Assembly: GCF_014851685.1 (NCBI RefSeq)
Contig: NZ_JACVAC010000012.1
Location: 62,001-126,000, forward strand
Length of the DNA: 64,000 nt
Direction of reading: 5' to 3'
Source: Pseudomonas sp. PDM05
GTDB lineage: Bacteria > Pseudomonadota > Gammaproteobacteria > Pseudomonadales > Pseudomonadaceae
The translations under genes were made by a program, and so were the position numbers. Each line of letters opens with the position of its first letter. The stretch's first letter is position 1. The notes under the pieces are model-generated. The model saw only the letters and a program-made list of their open reading frames with translations. It was not told the DNA's origin and searched no databases. Positions 26,934-36,208 of the stretch are shown piece by piece.

Positions 26934-27323
26934 ATGGGCGCCCCCCGCGCCAGGTTGTCCCCACCGTCGCGTGTGAAACGCGGCAGTTGGATCAGCCTGT
27001 TCGCCATGCTGATGATCTTTATCGGTCCGCTGATTTCCCAAGCGATGCCGATGGATCATCACGCCGGTATGTCGATGGACATGCCGATGGACCACGGCGC
27101 CGCCCATCACCCCAAGGCGCCTGACGAACACCACGCCCTCTGGTCCAAGTGCGGCTACTGCGACCTGCTCTACAGTTGCCCCGCCCTGCCCGGTGGCGTT
27201 TCCACGCTCACCCTCGGCGCCCCCACGCCGGCCAACGCCCTCACCCCCGCCACGCGCCTGGGCCATGCCCGGCAGAGCATCTTCCCCGGCGCCCGTAGCC
27301 GTGCGCCGCCCATCGTCTCGTAA
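26934..27323 (+). CDS. DUF2946 protein, His/Met-rich (second of two)
   Basis: A 129-residue protein with one hydrophobic segment (ISLFAMLMIFIGPLISQAM, about 20-38) followed by a very Met/His-rich stretch (MPMDHHAGMSMDMPMDHG). CGYCDLLYSC follows near residue 80. Such methionine and histidine clusters are usual in periplasmic copper-binding proteins. Only 11 bases separate it from the PCu(A)C gene, so they are co-transcribed. It resembles the first DUF2946 protein in size, position of the anchor and CxxC-like cluster but is not a close copy. Confidence 0.8.
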   Translation: MGAPRARLSPPSRVKRGSWISLFAMLMIFIGPLISQAMPMDHHAGMSMDMPMDHGAAHHPKAPDEHHALWSKCGYCDLLYSCPALPGGVSTLTLGAPTPANALTPATRLGHARQSIFPGARSRAPPIVS

Positions 27324-27416
27324 GCACTTCACAGCGTTACTTCACCCCGGCCGACTCTAGACAGACAGCCGCAGGCTGCTGGCCGTGTTGTTTACGATTG
27401 ATTGATGGAATTTGTC

Positions 27417-29486
27417 ATGTCCAGGTTTACTGCTGACTCCCGTTTGGGATGTACCCCCGTGCTCGCTGCCCTGTGCGGCGCGCTGCTCGCCCCCCATGCC
27501 CTGGCCGATGAACATGCCGAGCATGAACTGAGCCCCACGGTGATCACCGCAATCGCCCCCAGCTCACCGCTGACCGTAATCACCAACCCCAAGGACCCGC
27601 GCCAACCAGTGCCCGCCAGCGATGGCGGCGACTACCTCAAGACCATCCCCGGCTTCGCCCTGGTGCGCAACGGCGGCACCAACGGCGACCCGGTGCTGCG
27701 CGGCATGTTCGGCTCGCGCCTGAACATCCTCACCAACGGCAGCATGATGCTCGGCGCCTGCCCCGGCCGCATGGACGCGCCGACCTCGTACATTTCGCCG
27801 GAAACCTACGACAAGCTCACCGTGATCAAAGGCCCGCAAACCGTGCTTTGGGGCCCGGGCGCGTCCGCCGGCACGATCCTGTTCGAACGAGAGCCTGAGC
27901 AGTTCGGCGAACTGGGCACGCGCCTCAACGCCAGCGTGTTGGCCGGTTCCAACGGGCGCTTCGACAAGGTCATCGATGCCGCCGCCGGTGGCCCACTGGG
28001 CTACGTGCGCGTGATCGGCAACCAGGCCCACGCCGACGACTACAACGACGGCAACAACGACACCGTGGCCTCGCGCTACGACAAGTGGAACGGCGACGTC
28101 GCCGTCGGCTTCACCCCCGACGCCGATACCCTGCTGGAACTCACTGCCGGGCGCGGCGATGGCGAAGCACGCTACGCCGGACGCGGCATGGACGGCTCGC
28201 AATTCCTACGCGAAAGCCTCGGGCTGCGCTTTGAAAAATCCAACCTCGGCGAGGTGCTGGACAAGGTCGAGGCCCAGGTCTACTACAACTACGCCGACCA
28301 TGTGATGGACAACTACAGCCTGCGCACACCGTCAGGCACCGGCATGATGGCCGGGCCGATGGCGTCCAACGTCGACCGCCGCACCCTCGGCGCACGCATC
28401 AAGGCCACCTGGCGCTGGGCCGATGTGCAGTTGATCAGCGGCCTGGATGCGCAGACCAACGAACACCGCCAGCGCAGCAGCATGGGCGTCGACACCTACA
28501 AGGAGCTGCCGCGAAACAAGGACGCCAACTTCCATAACTACGGCGTGTTCGGCGAACTGACCTGGTACGCCGCCGACCGCGAACGCCTGATCAGCGGCGC
28601 GCGCCTGGATCGCGCCTCGGCCAAGGATTTCCGCCAGCGCACCGGCTCCGGCATGAGCGCCCGCCCCAACCCGACCGCCGACGACACCCGTGCCGACACC
28701 CTGCCCTCCGGTTTCGTGCGCTACGAGCATGATCTGGCCGACAGCCCCACCACCCTCTACGCGGGCCTGGGCCATTCGGAGCGTTTCCCGGATTACTGGG
28801 AGCTGTTCTCGCCGAACACCGGCGCGGTCGGCTCGGTGAACGCCTTCGACGGCGTGAAGCCAGAGAAGACCACTCAACTCGACTTCGGCGCACAGTACAA
28901 ATCCACCGACCTCGAAGCCTGGGCCTCGGGTTACATCGGCCGTGTACAGGACTTCATCCTGTTCGACTACAAGCCCGGGATGATGGGCACCACCTCCCAG
29001 GCGCGGAACGTCGACGCGCGCATCATGGGTGGCGAACTGGGCGCCGCGTACAAGCTGACGCGTAACTGGAAAACCGACGCCACCCTAGCCTACGCCTGGG
29101 GCAAGAACAGCAGCGACGGCAAGGCGCTGCCGCAAATGCCGCCGCTGGACGCCCGCCTGGGCCTCACCTACAGCGAAGACGACTGGAGCGCCGGTGCCTT
29201 GTGGCGCGTGGTCGCGGCGCAAAACCGCATCGACCAGAACAAGGGCAACGTGGTCGGCAAGGACTACGACAAGAGCGGCGGTTTTGGCGTGTTCTCGCTG
29301 AACGCGGCGTACCGCATCAACAAAAACTTCAAGGTCAGCACCGGCGTCGACAACCTGTTCGGCAAGGCTTATGCCGAGCATCTGAACCTGGCCGGCAACG
29401 CCGGGTTCGGCTACCCGGCCAATGATCCGCAGGCCATCAAGGAGCCCGGTCGCACCCTGTGGACCAAGGTCGACATGAGCTTCTAA
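27417..29486 (+). CDS. TonB-dependent copper receptor (OprC/NosA type)
   Basis: An outer-membrane receptor of 689 residues predicted to import copper with TonB energy. A signal peptide ends near ALA/DEHAEH. A His-rich N-terminus and TonB-box-like LSPTVITA come next, then the plug (GDYLKTIPGFALVRNGGTNG, VLRGMFGSRLNILTNG) and a 22-strand barrel ending TLWTKVDMSF. The plug contains MMLGACPGRMDAP, a Cys/Met-rich segment where OprC-type receptors bind copper. The third Met (27417) is preferred because GGAA lies six bases before it and the signal peptide follows. The neighbours (DUF2946, PCu(A)C) support copper rather than iron. Confidence 0.88.
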   Translation: MSRFTADSRLGCTPVLAALCGALLAPHALADEHAEHELSPTVITAIAPSSPLTVITNPKDPRQPVPASDGGDYLKTIPGFALVRNGGTNGDPVLRGMFGSRLNILTNGSMMLGACPGRMDAPTSYISPETYDKLTVIKGPQTVLWGPGASAGTILFEREPEQFGELGTRLNASVLAGSNGRFDKVIDAAAGGPLGYVRVIGNQAHADDYNDGNNDTVASRYDKWNGDVAVGFTPDADTLLELTAGRGDGEARYAGRGMDGSQFLRESLGLRFEKSNLGEVLDKVEAQVYYNYADHVMDNYSLRTPSGTGMMAGPMASNVDRRTLGARIKATWRWADVQLISGLDAQTNEHRQRSSMGVDTYKELPRNKDANFHNYGVFGELTWYAADRERLISGARLDRASAKDFRQRTGSGMSARPNPTADDTRADTLPSGFVRYEHDLADSPTTLYAGLGHSERFPDYWELFSPNTGAVGSVNAFDGVKPEKTTQLDFGAQYKSTDLEAWASGYIGRVQDFILFDYKPGMMGTTSQARNVDARIMGGELGAAYKLTRNWKTDATLAYAWGKNSSDGKALPQMPPLDARLGLTYSEDDWSAGALWRVVAAQNRIDQNKGNVVGKDYDKSGGFGVFSLNAAYRINKNFKVSTGVDNLFGKAYAEHLNLAGNAGFGYPANDPQAIKEPGRTLWTKVDMSF

Positions 29487-29488
29487 AA

Positions 29489-29570
29489 GCATCGCGGGCA
29501 AGCCCGCTCCCACAGCTTGGAATGTGTTCACACATCTGAATGTGGGAGCTGGCTTGCCTGCGATGGCGGC
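29489..29570. repeat. Outward-facing REP pair after the copper receptor
   Basis: An inverted arm (GCGGGCAAGCCCGCTCCCAC) comes first and a direct arm of a variant class (TGTGGGAGCTGGCTTGCCTG) second, the reverse of the usual REPIN order. The arms belong to two sequence types, so this looks like two independent insertions. Confidence 0.8.
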
Positions 29571-29612
29571 CTAACCAACAAAAAAATTCCAAGCCTTTGC
29601 GGAGCATCCCTG

Positions 29613-30995
29613 ATGAGCACCCCCAAAATCTCTTTCTACAACCTGGCCTGGCGCTGGCACTTCTACGCCGGCCTGTTTGTCGCGCCGTTCATGGTGCTGC
29701 TGGCCCTGACCGGCATCATCTACCTGTTCAAGCCCCAGCTCGACCCGCTGATGTACGGCCACTTGCTTACGGTCCCGGTCGCCGAACACCGCCTGAGCGC
29801 CGACGAACAACTGCAACGCGCCAAGGCTGCCTACCCCAAGGCCGCCATCAGCAAATACCTGCCCCCGGCCGACGCCACCAGCAGCGCACAATTCGTGATG
29901 CACAACGACGGCCGTGAAGTGACGGTGTTTGTCGACCCGTATCGCGGCACCGTCCTCGGCGAGCAAGACGCCAAATACAACCTGCAAGCCATCGCCCGTG
30001 CCCTGCACGGCGAACTGATGATCGGCACCGTCGGCGACCGCCTGGTGGAGCTCGCCGCCGGTTGGGGGGTGATGCTGGTGGTGTCCGGCGTGTACCTGTG
30101 GTGGCCGCGCGGCAAGTCGTCGGCCGGCGTGTTGTGGCCGCGTTTCAACACGCGCGGTCGCGTATTTTGGCGCGACCTGCACGCCGTCACCGGTTTCTGG
30201 GGCGCGTCACTGTTGCTGGTGATGCTGCTCAGCGGCATGACCTGGACCGGCTTCTGGGGCAAGCAATACGCCGACCTGTGGAACACCTTCCCGGCGGCGA
30301 TGTGGAACGCCGTGCCGCAGTCCGACCAGCAGGCCCGCGTGCTCAATACCGCGACGCAACAGACCGTGCCATGGGCCCTGGAAAACACGCCGATGCCGAT
30401 CTCCGGCGACCACGCCGAACACATGAACCACGGCGCCATGCACGCCGCTCCTGCCGCCCCCACGTTGCGCCTGCAGCAGGTGGTGGACCTTGCCACCGCA
30501 CGCAAAGTCGAACCCGGCTACAGCATCACCTTCCCCACCACCGCCGAAGGCGTGTTTACCGTCGCGGTGTTCGCCAACGACCCGCGCAACGACGCCACCC
30601 TGCACGTGGACCAGTACACCGGCAAGGTCCTCGCCGATGTGCGCTGGGAGCACTACAGCACGGTCGCGCGCGCCACCGAGACCGGCGTGATGCTGCACGA
30701 AGGCAAGATGTTCGGCTGGGTCAACCAACTGATCGTGCTGCTGATCTGCCTGATGATCCTGCTCAGCGCCGTCAGTGGCGTGGTGATCTGGTGGAAGCGC
30801 AAACCCCAGGGCAAGCTCGGTGTGCCGCCACTGCGTCACGACCTGCCAAAGTGGAAAACCGCGATGGTGATCATGCTCGGCCTGGCGATCATTTTTCCCC
30901 TGGTGGGCGCGTCGCTGATCGCCGTGTGGGTCCTGGATCGCCTGATCCTCTCACGCTTTTTTGGCCAACATGAGCCCGTCTCAGGTTCGTCATGA
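29613..30995 (+). CDS. PepSY-domain inner-membrane protein
   Basis: A 460-residue membrane protein of the PepSY-associated TM family, often found beside TonB metal receptors and thought to reduce or process the imported metal. It begins with WRWHFYAGLFVAPFMVLLAL, the first helix with the conserved His. Two PepSY-like periplasmic parts are seen (about 65-130 and 285-350). Further helices are at about 145-165 (GWGVMLVVSGVYLWWPRG), 200-220, 375-400 and 415-445. A His/Met-rich loop lies between (DHAEHMNHGAMHAAP), suggesting copper contact. The predicted role is metal reduction, not proven. It follows the copper receptor across a REP pair. Confidence 0.82.
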   Translation: MSTPKISFYNLAWRWHFYAGLFVAPFMVLLALTGIIYLFKPQLDPLMYGHLLTVPVAEHRLSADEQLQRAKAAYPKAAISKYLPPADATSSAQFVMHNDGREVTVFVDPYRGTVLGEQDAKYNLQAIARALHGELMIGTVGDRLVELAAGWGVMLVVSGVYLWWPRGKSSAGVLWPRFNTRGRVFWRDLHAVTGFWGASLLLVMLLSGMTWTGFWGKQYADLWNTFPAAMWNAVPQSDQQARVLNTATQQTVPWALENTPMPISGDHAEHMNHGAMHAAPAAPTLRLQQVVDLATARKVEPGYSITFPTTAEGVFTVAVFANDPRNDATLHVDQYTGKVLADVRWEHYSTVARATETGVMLHEGKMFGWVNQLIVLLICLMILLSAVSGVVIWWKRKPQGKLGVPPLRHDLPKWKTAMVIMLGLAIIFPLVGASLIAVWVLDRLILSRFFGQHEPVSGSS

Positions 30996-31060
30996 GCCCG
31001 GTGAGATGCCCGTTGCAGAGCACTTCTGTAGCCTTGCGCGACTTTTGCCGCGCAGCGAAT

Positions 31061-31081
31061 AAGTGTTAACTTATAACACTT
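31061..31081. promoter_or_regulatory. Zur-box-like palindrome before TonB-ABC uptake operon
   Basis: AAGTGTTA and TAACACTT form a perfect eight-base inverted repeat around a five-base centre, 63 bases before the receptor start. The inner part fits the recalled gammaproteobacterial Zur pattern TGTTATA-N-TATAACA at 12 of 14 defined positions. This would place the operon under zinc repression. Confidence 0.6.
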
Positions 31082-31144
31082 GTTGCGTTATCGTTGCTCG
31101 CCGCCACACGCGGCGAGCATCCCTCGAAGAAGACTGAACACCCC

Positions 31145-33253
31145 ATGAACAAGTACCTAGCGTCCGGCCTGTGCCTGCTCGCCCTGCACACCCATGCCCA
31201 GGCCCTGACCCTGCCCGCCAGCGCTGTCAACGCACCCGCCGTGGACGACGAACATGTCGACCTCAAGACCCCGACCACCGCCGGCTCGCACCTGAACCTC
31301 AGCGCCCTGCAAACCCCCGGCAGCGTCGAAAGCCAGACCGGCGCGCAGATCCGCGCGCGCGGCGACGCCAGCGTGCAAGATGCGATTTCCCGCGCCACCG
31401 GCATCAGCCGCACCGGCACGCCGGGTGACGGCGGCACCTCGTTGGCGGCCCGAGGCTTCAGCGGCCAGGGGTCGGTGATGCAGCTCTATGACGGCAACCG
31501 CATGTACATGGGCATGGGCACCTCGACCTTCCCGGTGGATACCTGGGCAGTGGAACGCGTCGACGTGCTGCGCGGCCCGGCCTCGGTGCTGTATGGCGAA
31601 GGCGCCACGGGTGCGGTGATCAACACCGTGCCGAAAAAGCCGTTTGAAGGCGCGATCGAAAACCACATCCGCCTCGGCTACGGTTCCTATGACCGCCAGC
31701 AACAAGCCCTCGACAGCGGCGGTTCGCTGAGCGACACCCTGAGCTATCGCCTCAACCTCAATCGCCTGCGCAGCAACGGTTTCATCGATCGTGGCGATTC
31801 CTCAAGCGACTTCATCAGCGGCGCCCTGCGCTGGCAGGCGGCCGACAACCTGAGCTTCACATTGGCCAGCGACTACGGCGACCAACGCCCGCAAAACTAC
31901 TTCGGCACGCCGCTGATCAACGGCCAGTTGCACAAGGGCCTGCGCGACAAGAACTACAACGTGCGCAACGACGAGCAGCACTACAACGACCAGTGGACGC
32001 GCCTGACCAGCGAGTGGCAGATCAACGACAGCGTCAGCGCCACCAACGAATTGTTCTACCTGAAAAACCAGCGCCGCTGGCAGAACGCCGAGAACTACAA
32101 CTTCACTAACGGCCAGCTCACCCGCAGCGGCAACTACGGCATCAAGCACAACCAGGAACAGGTCGGTGACCGCCAGACCTTCACCTTCAAGCACACCCTG
32201 TTCGGCCTCGACAGCCAGACCGTGACCGGTATCGAATACAACCGCATCCGCTTCCGCCTGGCCAGCAATTCGCCGTTCACCGACAGTTTCGCCGATGGCC
32301 AGCCCATCGATGTGAACCACCCGCCAGCCGGTCAGTTTGCCAGCAACGACCCGTTCAAGCCGCTGTTCGCCAGCACCACCAAAACCGTGGCCGGCTTCGC
32401 CGAAAACCGCCTGCAACTCACCGACAAGCTGGCGCTGGTCACCGGTATCCGCCGCGACTACGCCCACGTCGACCGCGATGATCTGCGCGATGGCAGCCAG
32501 GCCGACAAAACCCTCACCGGCAACAACTGGAAGGCCGGCCTGGTCTACGCGATCACCCCGGACACCTCGGTCTACGGCCAGCAAGCCACCAGCACCGACG
32601 GCGTCGGCGGGCTGATTTCCCTGAGCCCCGGCCAGCAACAATTCGACCTGTCCAGCGCACGGCAGACCGAGATCGGCATCAAGCAAGCCTTCTGGGACCA
32701 GCGCGGTGAATGGACCCTGGCCGCGTATCACATCGTCAAAAAGAAACTGCTCACCGACGTGCCCGGCAACCCGGACCTCAAGCAGCAAGTCGGCCAGCAA
32801 TCCTCCCGTGGCCTGGAGGCCAGCCTCGACCTGCAACTGCCGGACGCCTGGCAGCTGCAAGCCAACGCGGCCATCGTCCGCGCGCAGTACGACGACTTCA
32901 AACAGGCCGTCGACGGTGTGCAAGTCTCCCGGGACGGCAACCGTCCGGTAGACGTGCCACGCCGCACCGCCAACCTCTGGCTGAGCAAGGCCGTGACCGA
33001 CGACATCCGCGCCGGCGCCGGCGTGCGTTATGTGGATGCGCGGTATGCCGACATGGCCAACCAAAATGAGCTACCGAGCTATACCGTGGTGGATGCGACG
33101 GTTTCGTGGAAGGCCATGCGCAATACCACGTTGGGGCTGCAGTTGAATAACCTGTTTGATCGCACCTATGCGGTCAGCCAATACAATGACGGGCAACAGT
33201 GGATCCTCGGTGAACCGCGCTCGTTCTTCGTCACGGCGGACTACACCTTTTAA
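31145..33253 (+). CDS. TonB-dependent receptor, likely metallophore (PA2911-like)
   Basis: A 702-residue outer-membrane receptor. A signal peptide (MNKYLASGLCLLALHTHAQA) is followed by a plug with GAQIRARGDASVQDAISRAT, TSLAARGFSGQG and LRGPASVLYGEGATGAVIN, which marks the siderophore-receptor subfamily. The barrel ends in an aromatic residue (FFVTADYTF), as required for insertion. The gene order receptor-ATPase-binding protein-permease and the nearby cob genes match recalled PA2911-PA2914 of PAO1, reported there to be Zur-regulated. Together with the palindrome upstream this points to a zinc metallophore more than an iron siderophore; the ligand itself cannot be read from sequence. Confidence 0.85.
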   Translation: MNKYLASGLCLLALHTHAQALTLPASAVNAPAVDDEHVDLKTPTTAGSHLNLSALQTPGSVESQTGAQIRARGDASVQDAISRATGISRTGTPGDGGTSLAARGFSGQGSVMQLYDGNRMYMGMGTSTFPVDTWAVERVDVLRGPASVLYGEGATGAVINTVPKKPFEGAIENHIRLGYGSYDRQQQALDSGGSLSDTLSYRLNLNRLRSNGFIDRGDSSSDFISGALRWQAADNLSFTLASDYGDQRPQNYFGTPLINGQLHKGLRDKNYNVRNDEQHYNDQWTRLTSEWQINDSVSATNELFYLKNQRRWQNAENYNFTNGQLTRSGNYGIKHNQEQVGDRQTFTFKHTLFGLDSQTVTGIEYNRIRFRLASNSPFTDSFADGQPIDVNHPPAGQFASNDPFKPLFASTTKTVAGFAENRLQLTDKLALVTGIRRDYAHVDRDDLRDGSQADKTLTGNNWKAGLVYAITPDTSVYGQQATSTDGVGGLISLSPGQQQFDLSSARQTEIGIKQAFWDQRGEWTLAAYHIVKKKLLTDVPGNPDLKQQVGQQSSRGLEASLDLQLPDAWQLQANAAIVRAQYDDFKQAVDGVQVSRDGNRPVDVPRRTANLWLSKAVTDDIRAGAGVRYVDARYADMANQNELPSYTVVDATVSWKAMRNTTLGLQLNNLFDRTYAVSQYNDGQQWILGEPRSFFVTADYTF

Positions 33254-33275
33254 CTGACACAACACAGGTCAAAAA

Positions 33276-33364
33276 TGTGGGAGCGGGCTTGCCCGCGAAT
33301 GCGGTGGATCAGTAAAGAATATAGCGACTGACACACCGCTTTCGCGGGCAAGCCCGCTCCCACA
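33276..33364. repeat. REPIN between receptor and ABC transporter genes
   Basis: A complete inverted REP pair of the CCCGCG subtype (TGTGGGAGCGGGCTTGCCCG and its inverse). It separates the receptor from the three transporter genes and may lower their share of the transcript. Confidence 0.92.
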
Positions 33365-33393
33365 TTTGGACCTGGTTTGACCTGAGAGTATTG

Positions 33394-34176
33394 ATGACTT
33401 CACTTACCGTCACCGACCTTACCTGGTCCCCCGCAGGCCACTGCCATCACCAGTTCCACCTGCGTGACGTCAGCCTGCAGGTCGGTGCGGGGGAATTTGT
33501 CGGCCTGATCGGCCCCAACGGCAGCGGCAAGACCAGCCTGTTGCGCTGCGCCTATCGTTTCACCAGGCCCGCACGCGGCGATGTGCTGCTCGACCACCAG
33601 AACGTGTGGAAGCAAAGCGCCAAATGGTGCGCCCAGCGCATCGCCGTGGTGCTGCAGGAGTTCCCCGACGCCTTCGGCTTGCGCGTGGATGAAGTGGTCG
33701 CCATGGGCCGCACGCCCCACAAAGGCCTGTTCGATGGCGACACGTTACGCGACCGGCAACTTGTTCGCAGCGCGCTGGAGTCGGTGGGCATGCTCGGCTT
33801 CGAAGACCACGGGTTCGCCACCCTCTCCGGCGGCGAAAAACAACGTGTGATCCTGGCCCGCGCCCTGGCTCAGCAGCCGCAACTGCTGATCCTCGACGAG
33901 CCCACCAATCACCTCGACCCACGCTATCAGCTGGAGTTGCTGCGTCGGGTCAAGCGCTTGAACATCGGCACCCTGGCGAGCATCCACGACCTGAACCTGG
34001 CCGCCGCGTTCTGTGATCGCCTGTACGTGATCCACCACGGACGTATCGTCGCCAGCGGCACACCTCACCAAGTACTGAGCGTCCAATTGCTGCGCGAAGT
34101 GTTCGGCGTCGAAGCACTGATTGACACCCACCCCCTGTCCGGCTACCCCCGAATCACCTGGATAACCCAACCATGA
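33394..34176 (+). CDS. ABC transporter ATP-binding protein (FecE type)
   Basis: The ATPase of a binding-protein-dependent metal-chelate importer, 260 residues. Walker A is GPNGSGKTSL, the signature is LSGGEKQRV, and Walker B with the D-loop is LLILDEPTNHLDP. The H-loop is SIHDLN. These match the FecE/FhuC family that serves siderophores, haem and cobalamin. Start ATG 33394 follows GAGAG. It overlaps the binding-protein gene by four bases (ATGA), so subunits are made together. Confidence 0.92.
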   Translation: MTSLTVTDLTWSPAGHCHHQFHLRDVSLQVGAGEFVGLIGPNGSGKTSLLRCAYRFTRPARGDVLLDHQNVWKQSAKWCAQRIAVVLQEFPDAFGLRVDEVVAMGRTPHKGLFDGDTLRDRQLVRSALESVGMLGFEDHGFATLSGGEKQRVILARALAQQPQLLILDEPTNHLDPRYQLELLRRVKRLNIGTLASIHDLNLAAAFCDRLYVIHHGRIVASGTPHQVLSVQLLREVFGVEALIDTHPLSGYPRITWITQP

Positions 34177-35120
34177 TCCTGCGCGCGCTCCTAGCCTTCG
34201 CCTTGTCTCTCGCGGCAGCCCCCGCGTTCGCCGACGCCACCCACTACCCGGTCACCGTGAAAAGCTGCAACCGCGACGTGACCTTCCAGCAAGCCCCGCA
34301 ACACGCGGTCAGCCACGACATCAACATGACCCAGATGATGCTCGCCCTCGGCCTCAAGCCGCGCATGGCCGGCTACAGCGGCGTGACCGGCTGGAAGTCG
34401 GTCACCCCCGAAATGGCCTCGCTCCTCGACGGCCTGCCAGAGCTGGCGAGCAAATACCCGTCGGTAGAAACCCTGCTCAACGCCAACGTGGACTTCTTCT
34501 TTGCCGGCTGGGACTACGGCATGCGCGTGGGCGGCGACCTCACGCCGAGCAGCCTGCAACCCCTGGGCATCAACGTCTACGAACTGACCGAATCCTGCGC
34601 CTTCGTGATGAAGCGCCCGGCCGCGACCCTCGACGACACCTATAACGACCTGCGCAACCTGGGCCGGATCTTCGACGTGCAGGACCGCGCCAACACCCTG
34701 ATCGCGCAGATGCAGGCCCAGGTCGATGAGGTGCAACAAGACCTGCCCGAAGACAAGCCGCGGGTGTTCCTCTACGACAGCGGCGAAGACCGCGCCATGA
34801 CCTCCGGGCGCCTGGGTATGCCCCAGGCGCTGATCGACGCGGCCGGCGGGCGCAACATCCTCGATGACGTCGACGCCAGCTGGACCCGCGTCAACTGGGA
34901 GACCGTGGTGGAACGCAACCCGCAGGTGATCGTGATCGTCGACTACAGCGAAACCACCGCCGCGCAGAAGCAGCAGTTCCTGCTGGACAACCCGGCGCTG
35001 CAAGCGGTGGACGCGATCAGGAACCAGCGCTTTATCGTGATCCCGTACGTGCAGGCCACGCCGGGGATCGACAACGTGCTGGCGGTGGAAACCCTGGCCA
35101 AGGGGTTCCACGGCGAATGA
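34173..35120 (+). CDS. Periplasmic substrate-binding protein of metal-chelate importer
   Basis: A 315-residue exported protein with signal peptide ILRALLAFALSLAAAPAFA. The mature part has the type III (BtuF/FhuD-like) binding-protein fold: an N-terminal lobe with AVSHDINMTQMMLALGLKP, a long linking helix (about 170-190, ANTLIAQMQAQVDEVQQD) and a C-terminal lobe ending ETLAKGFHGE. It should bring the substrate delivered by the TonB receptor to the permease. Both ends overlap neighbours by four bases. The substrate is likely a metal-metallophore complex; cobalamin is less likely because no B12 riboswitch is seen. Confidence 0.9.
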   Translation: MILRALLAFALSLAAAPAFADATHYPVTVKSCNRDVTFQQAPQHAVSHDINMTQMMLALGLKPRMAGYSGVTGWKSVTPEMASLLDGLPELASKYPSVETLLNANVDFFFAGWDYGMRVGGDLTPSSLQPLGINVYELTESCAFVMKRPAATLDDTYNDLRNLGRIFDVQDRANTLIAQMQAQVDEVQQDLPEDKPRVFLYDSGEDRAMTSGRLGMPQALIDAAGGRNILDDVDASWTRVNWETVVERNPQVIVIVDYSETTAAQKQQFLLDNPALQAVDAIRNQRFIVIPYVQATPGIDNVLAVETLAKGFHGE

Positions 35121-36127
35121 TCTCCTGTCGCTACGCCTGGCTGTTGGTCGCCCTCGCGGCGCTGTTGCTGGTCTCGTGCGTGATCTCCCTGGGCTTTGGT
35201 CCGGCGCGGGTGCCGGTGGACGTGGTGTGGCGGATCATGCTCTACAAGTCTTTGGGCATCGGCGAGGTGAATTGGCCGGCGGGGCAGGAACATATCGTCT
35301 GGCTGATCCGCGTACCGCGCATGCTCCTGGGTGCGTTGGTCGGCGCCGGTCTGGCGTTGATCGGCGCGGTGTTGCAGGCGGTCACACGCAACCCGCTGGC
35401 CGACCCGCACTTGCTCGGTGTGACCTCCGGCGCGACGTTGGGCGCGGTGATTGTGGTGCTGCACGTGGGCGAAATCATCGGCCTGCTGACCCTGCCCATT
35501 GCCGCGTTTATCGGCGCCATGCTGAGCATGCTGGTGGTGCTGGCGGTGGCCAGCCGCAATGGGCGGTTGGAGAGTGATCGCCTGCTGCTGTGCGGGGTGG
35601 CGGTGTCGTTCGTGATGATGGCGGCGGCCAACCTGCTGCTGTTCATGGGCGACCACCGCGCGGCCTCGGCGGTGATGTTCTGGATGCTCGGCGGCCTCGG
35701 CCTGGCGCGCTGGGAGCTGTTGGCGATCCCGTGCGCCACGGTGCTACTGGGTCTGCTGGTATTGCTGGGCATGGCCCGCCCGCTGAACGCATTGATGGCC
35801 GGCGAACAGACCGCCGTGACCCTGGGCCTGAACGCCCGCACGGTGCGCTTGAAGGTGTTCCTGGTAGCCTCGCTGATGACCGGTGTACTGGTGTCCATCA
35901 GCGGCTCCATCGGCTTTGTCGGGCTGATGGTGCCGCATATCGCAAGGCGCCTGGTGGGTGCCGAGCATCGTCGCTTATTGCCAGCCTGCGCCCTGCTTGG
36001 CAGCCTATTCCTGGTGTGGGTCGATGTGGCGGCACGCACCCTGATCGCCCCCGAAGACCTGCCCATCGGCGTAGCCACGGCGGCGATTGGCGGGGTGTTT
36101 TTTATTGGCTTGATGCGCAAACGCTGA
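35117..36127 (+). CDS. FecCD-family ABC permease
   Basis: A 336-residue inner-membrane permease with about ten helices. WLIRVPRMLLGALVGAGLAL and LQAVTRNPLADPHLLGVTSG are the family hallmarks, and the ATPase-contact loop and GFVGLMVPHIARRLVG follow near the C-terminus. It would act as a homodimer with the ATPase encoded upstream. The ATG lies within the end of the binding-protein gene (ATGA). It is the last gene of this operon; the next gene is convergent, 81 bases away. Confidence 0.93.
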   Translation: MISCRYAWLLVALAALLLVSCVISLGFGPARVPVDVVWRIMLYKSLGIGEVNWPAGQEHIVWLIRVPRMLLGALVGAGLALIGAVLQAVTRNPLADPHLLGVTSGATLGAVIVVLHVGEIIGLLTLPIAAFIGAMLSMLVVLAVASRNGRLESDRLLLCGVAVSFVMMAAANLLLFMGDHRAASAVMFWMLGGLGLARWELLAIPCATVLLGLLVLLGMARPLNALMAGEQTAVTLGLNARTVRLKVFLVASLMTGVLVSISGSIGFVGLMVPHIARRLVGAEHRRLLPACALLGSLFLVWVDVAARTLIAPEDLPIGVATAAIGGVFFIGLMRKR

Positions 36128-36208
36128 ACCCTGGGTGTTTGAGCATCCCGTTCACCTTCACCACACCTTTGCGTGTCCAGTGGTCATCTGTACACCCGGC
36201 GACTCAGT

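Noticed and set aside
31094..31144. Earlier in-frame start for the metallophore receptor
   Set aside because: The added residues (HPSKKTEHP-like) precede a complete signal peptide at ATG 31145, which is the better start.
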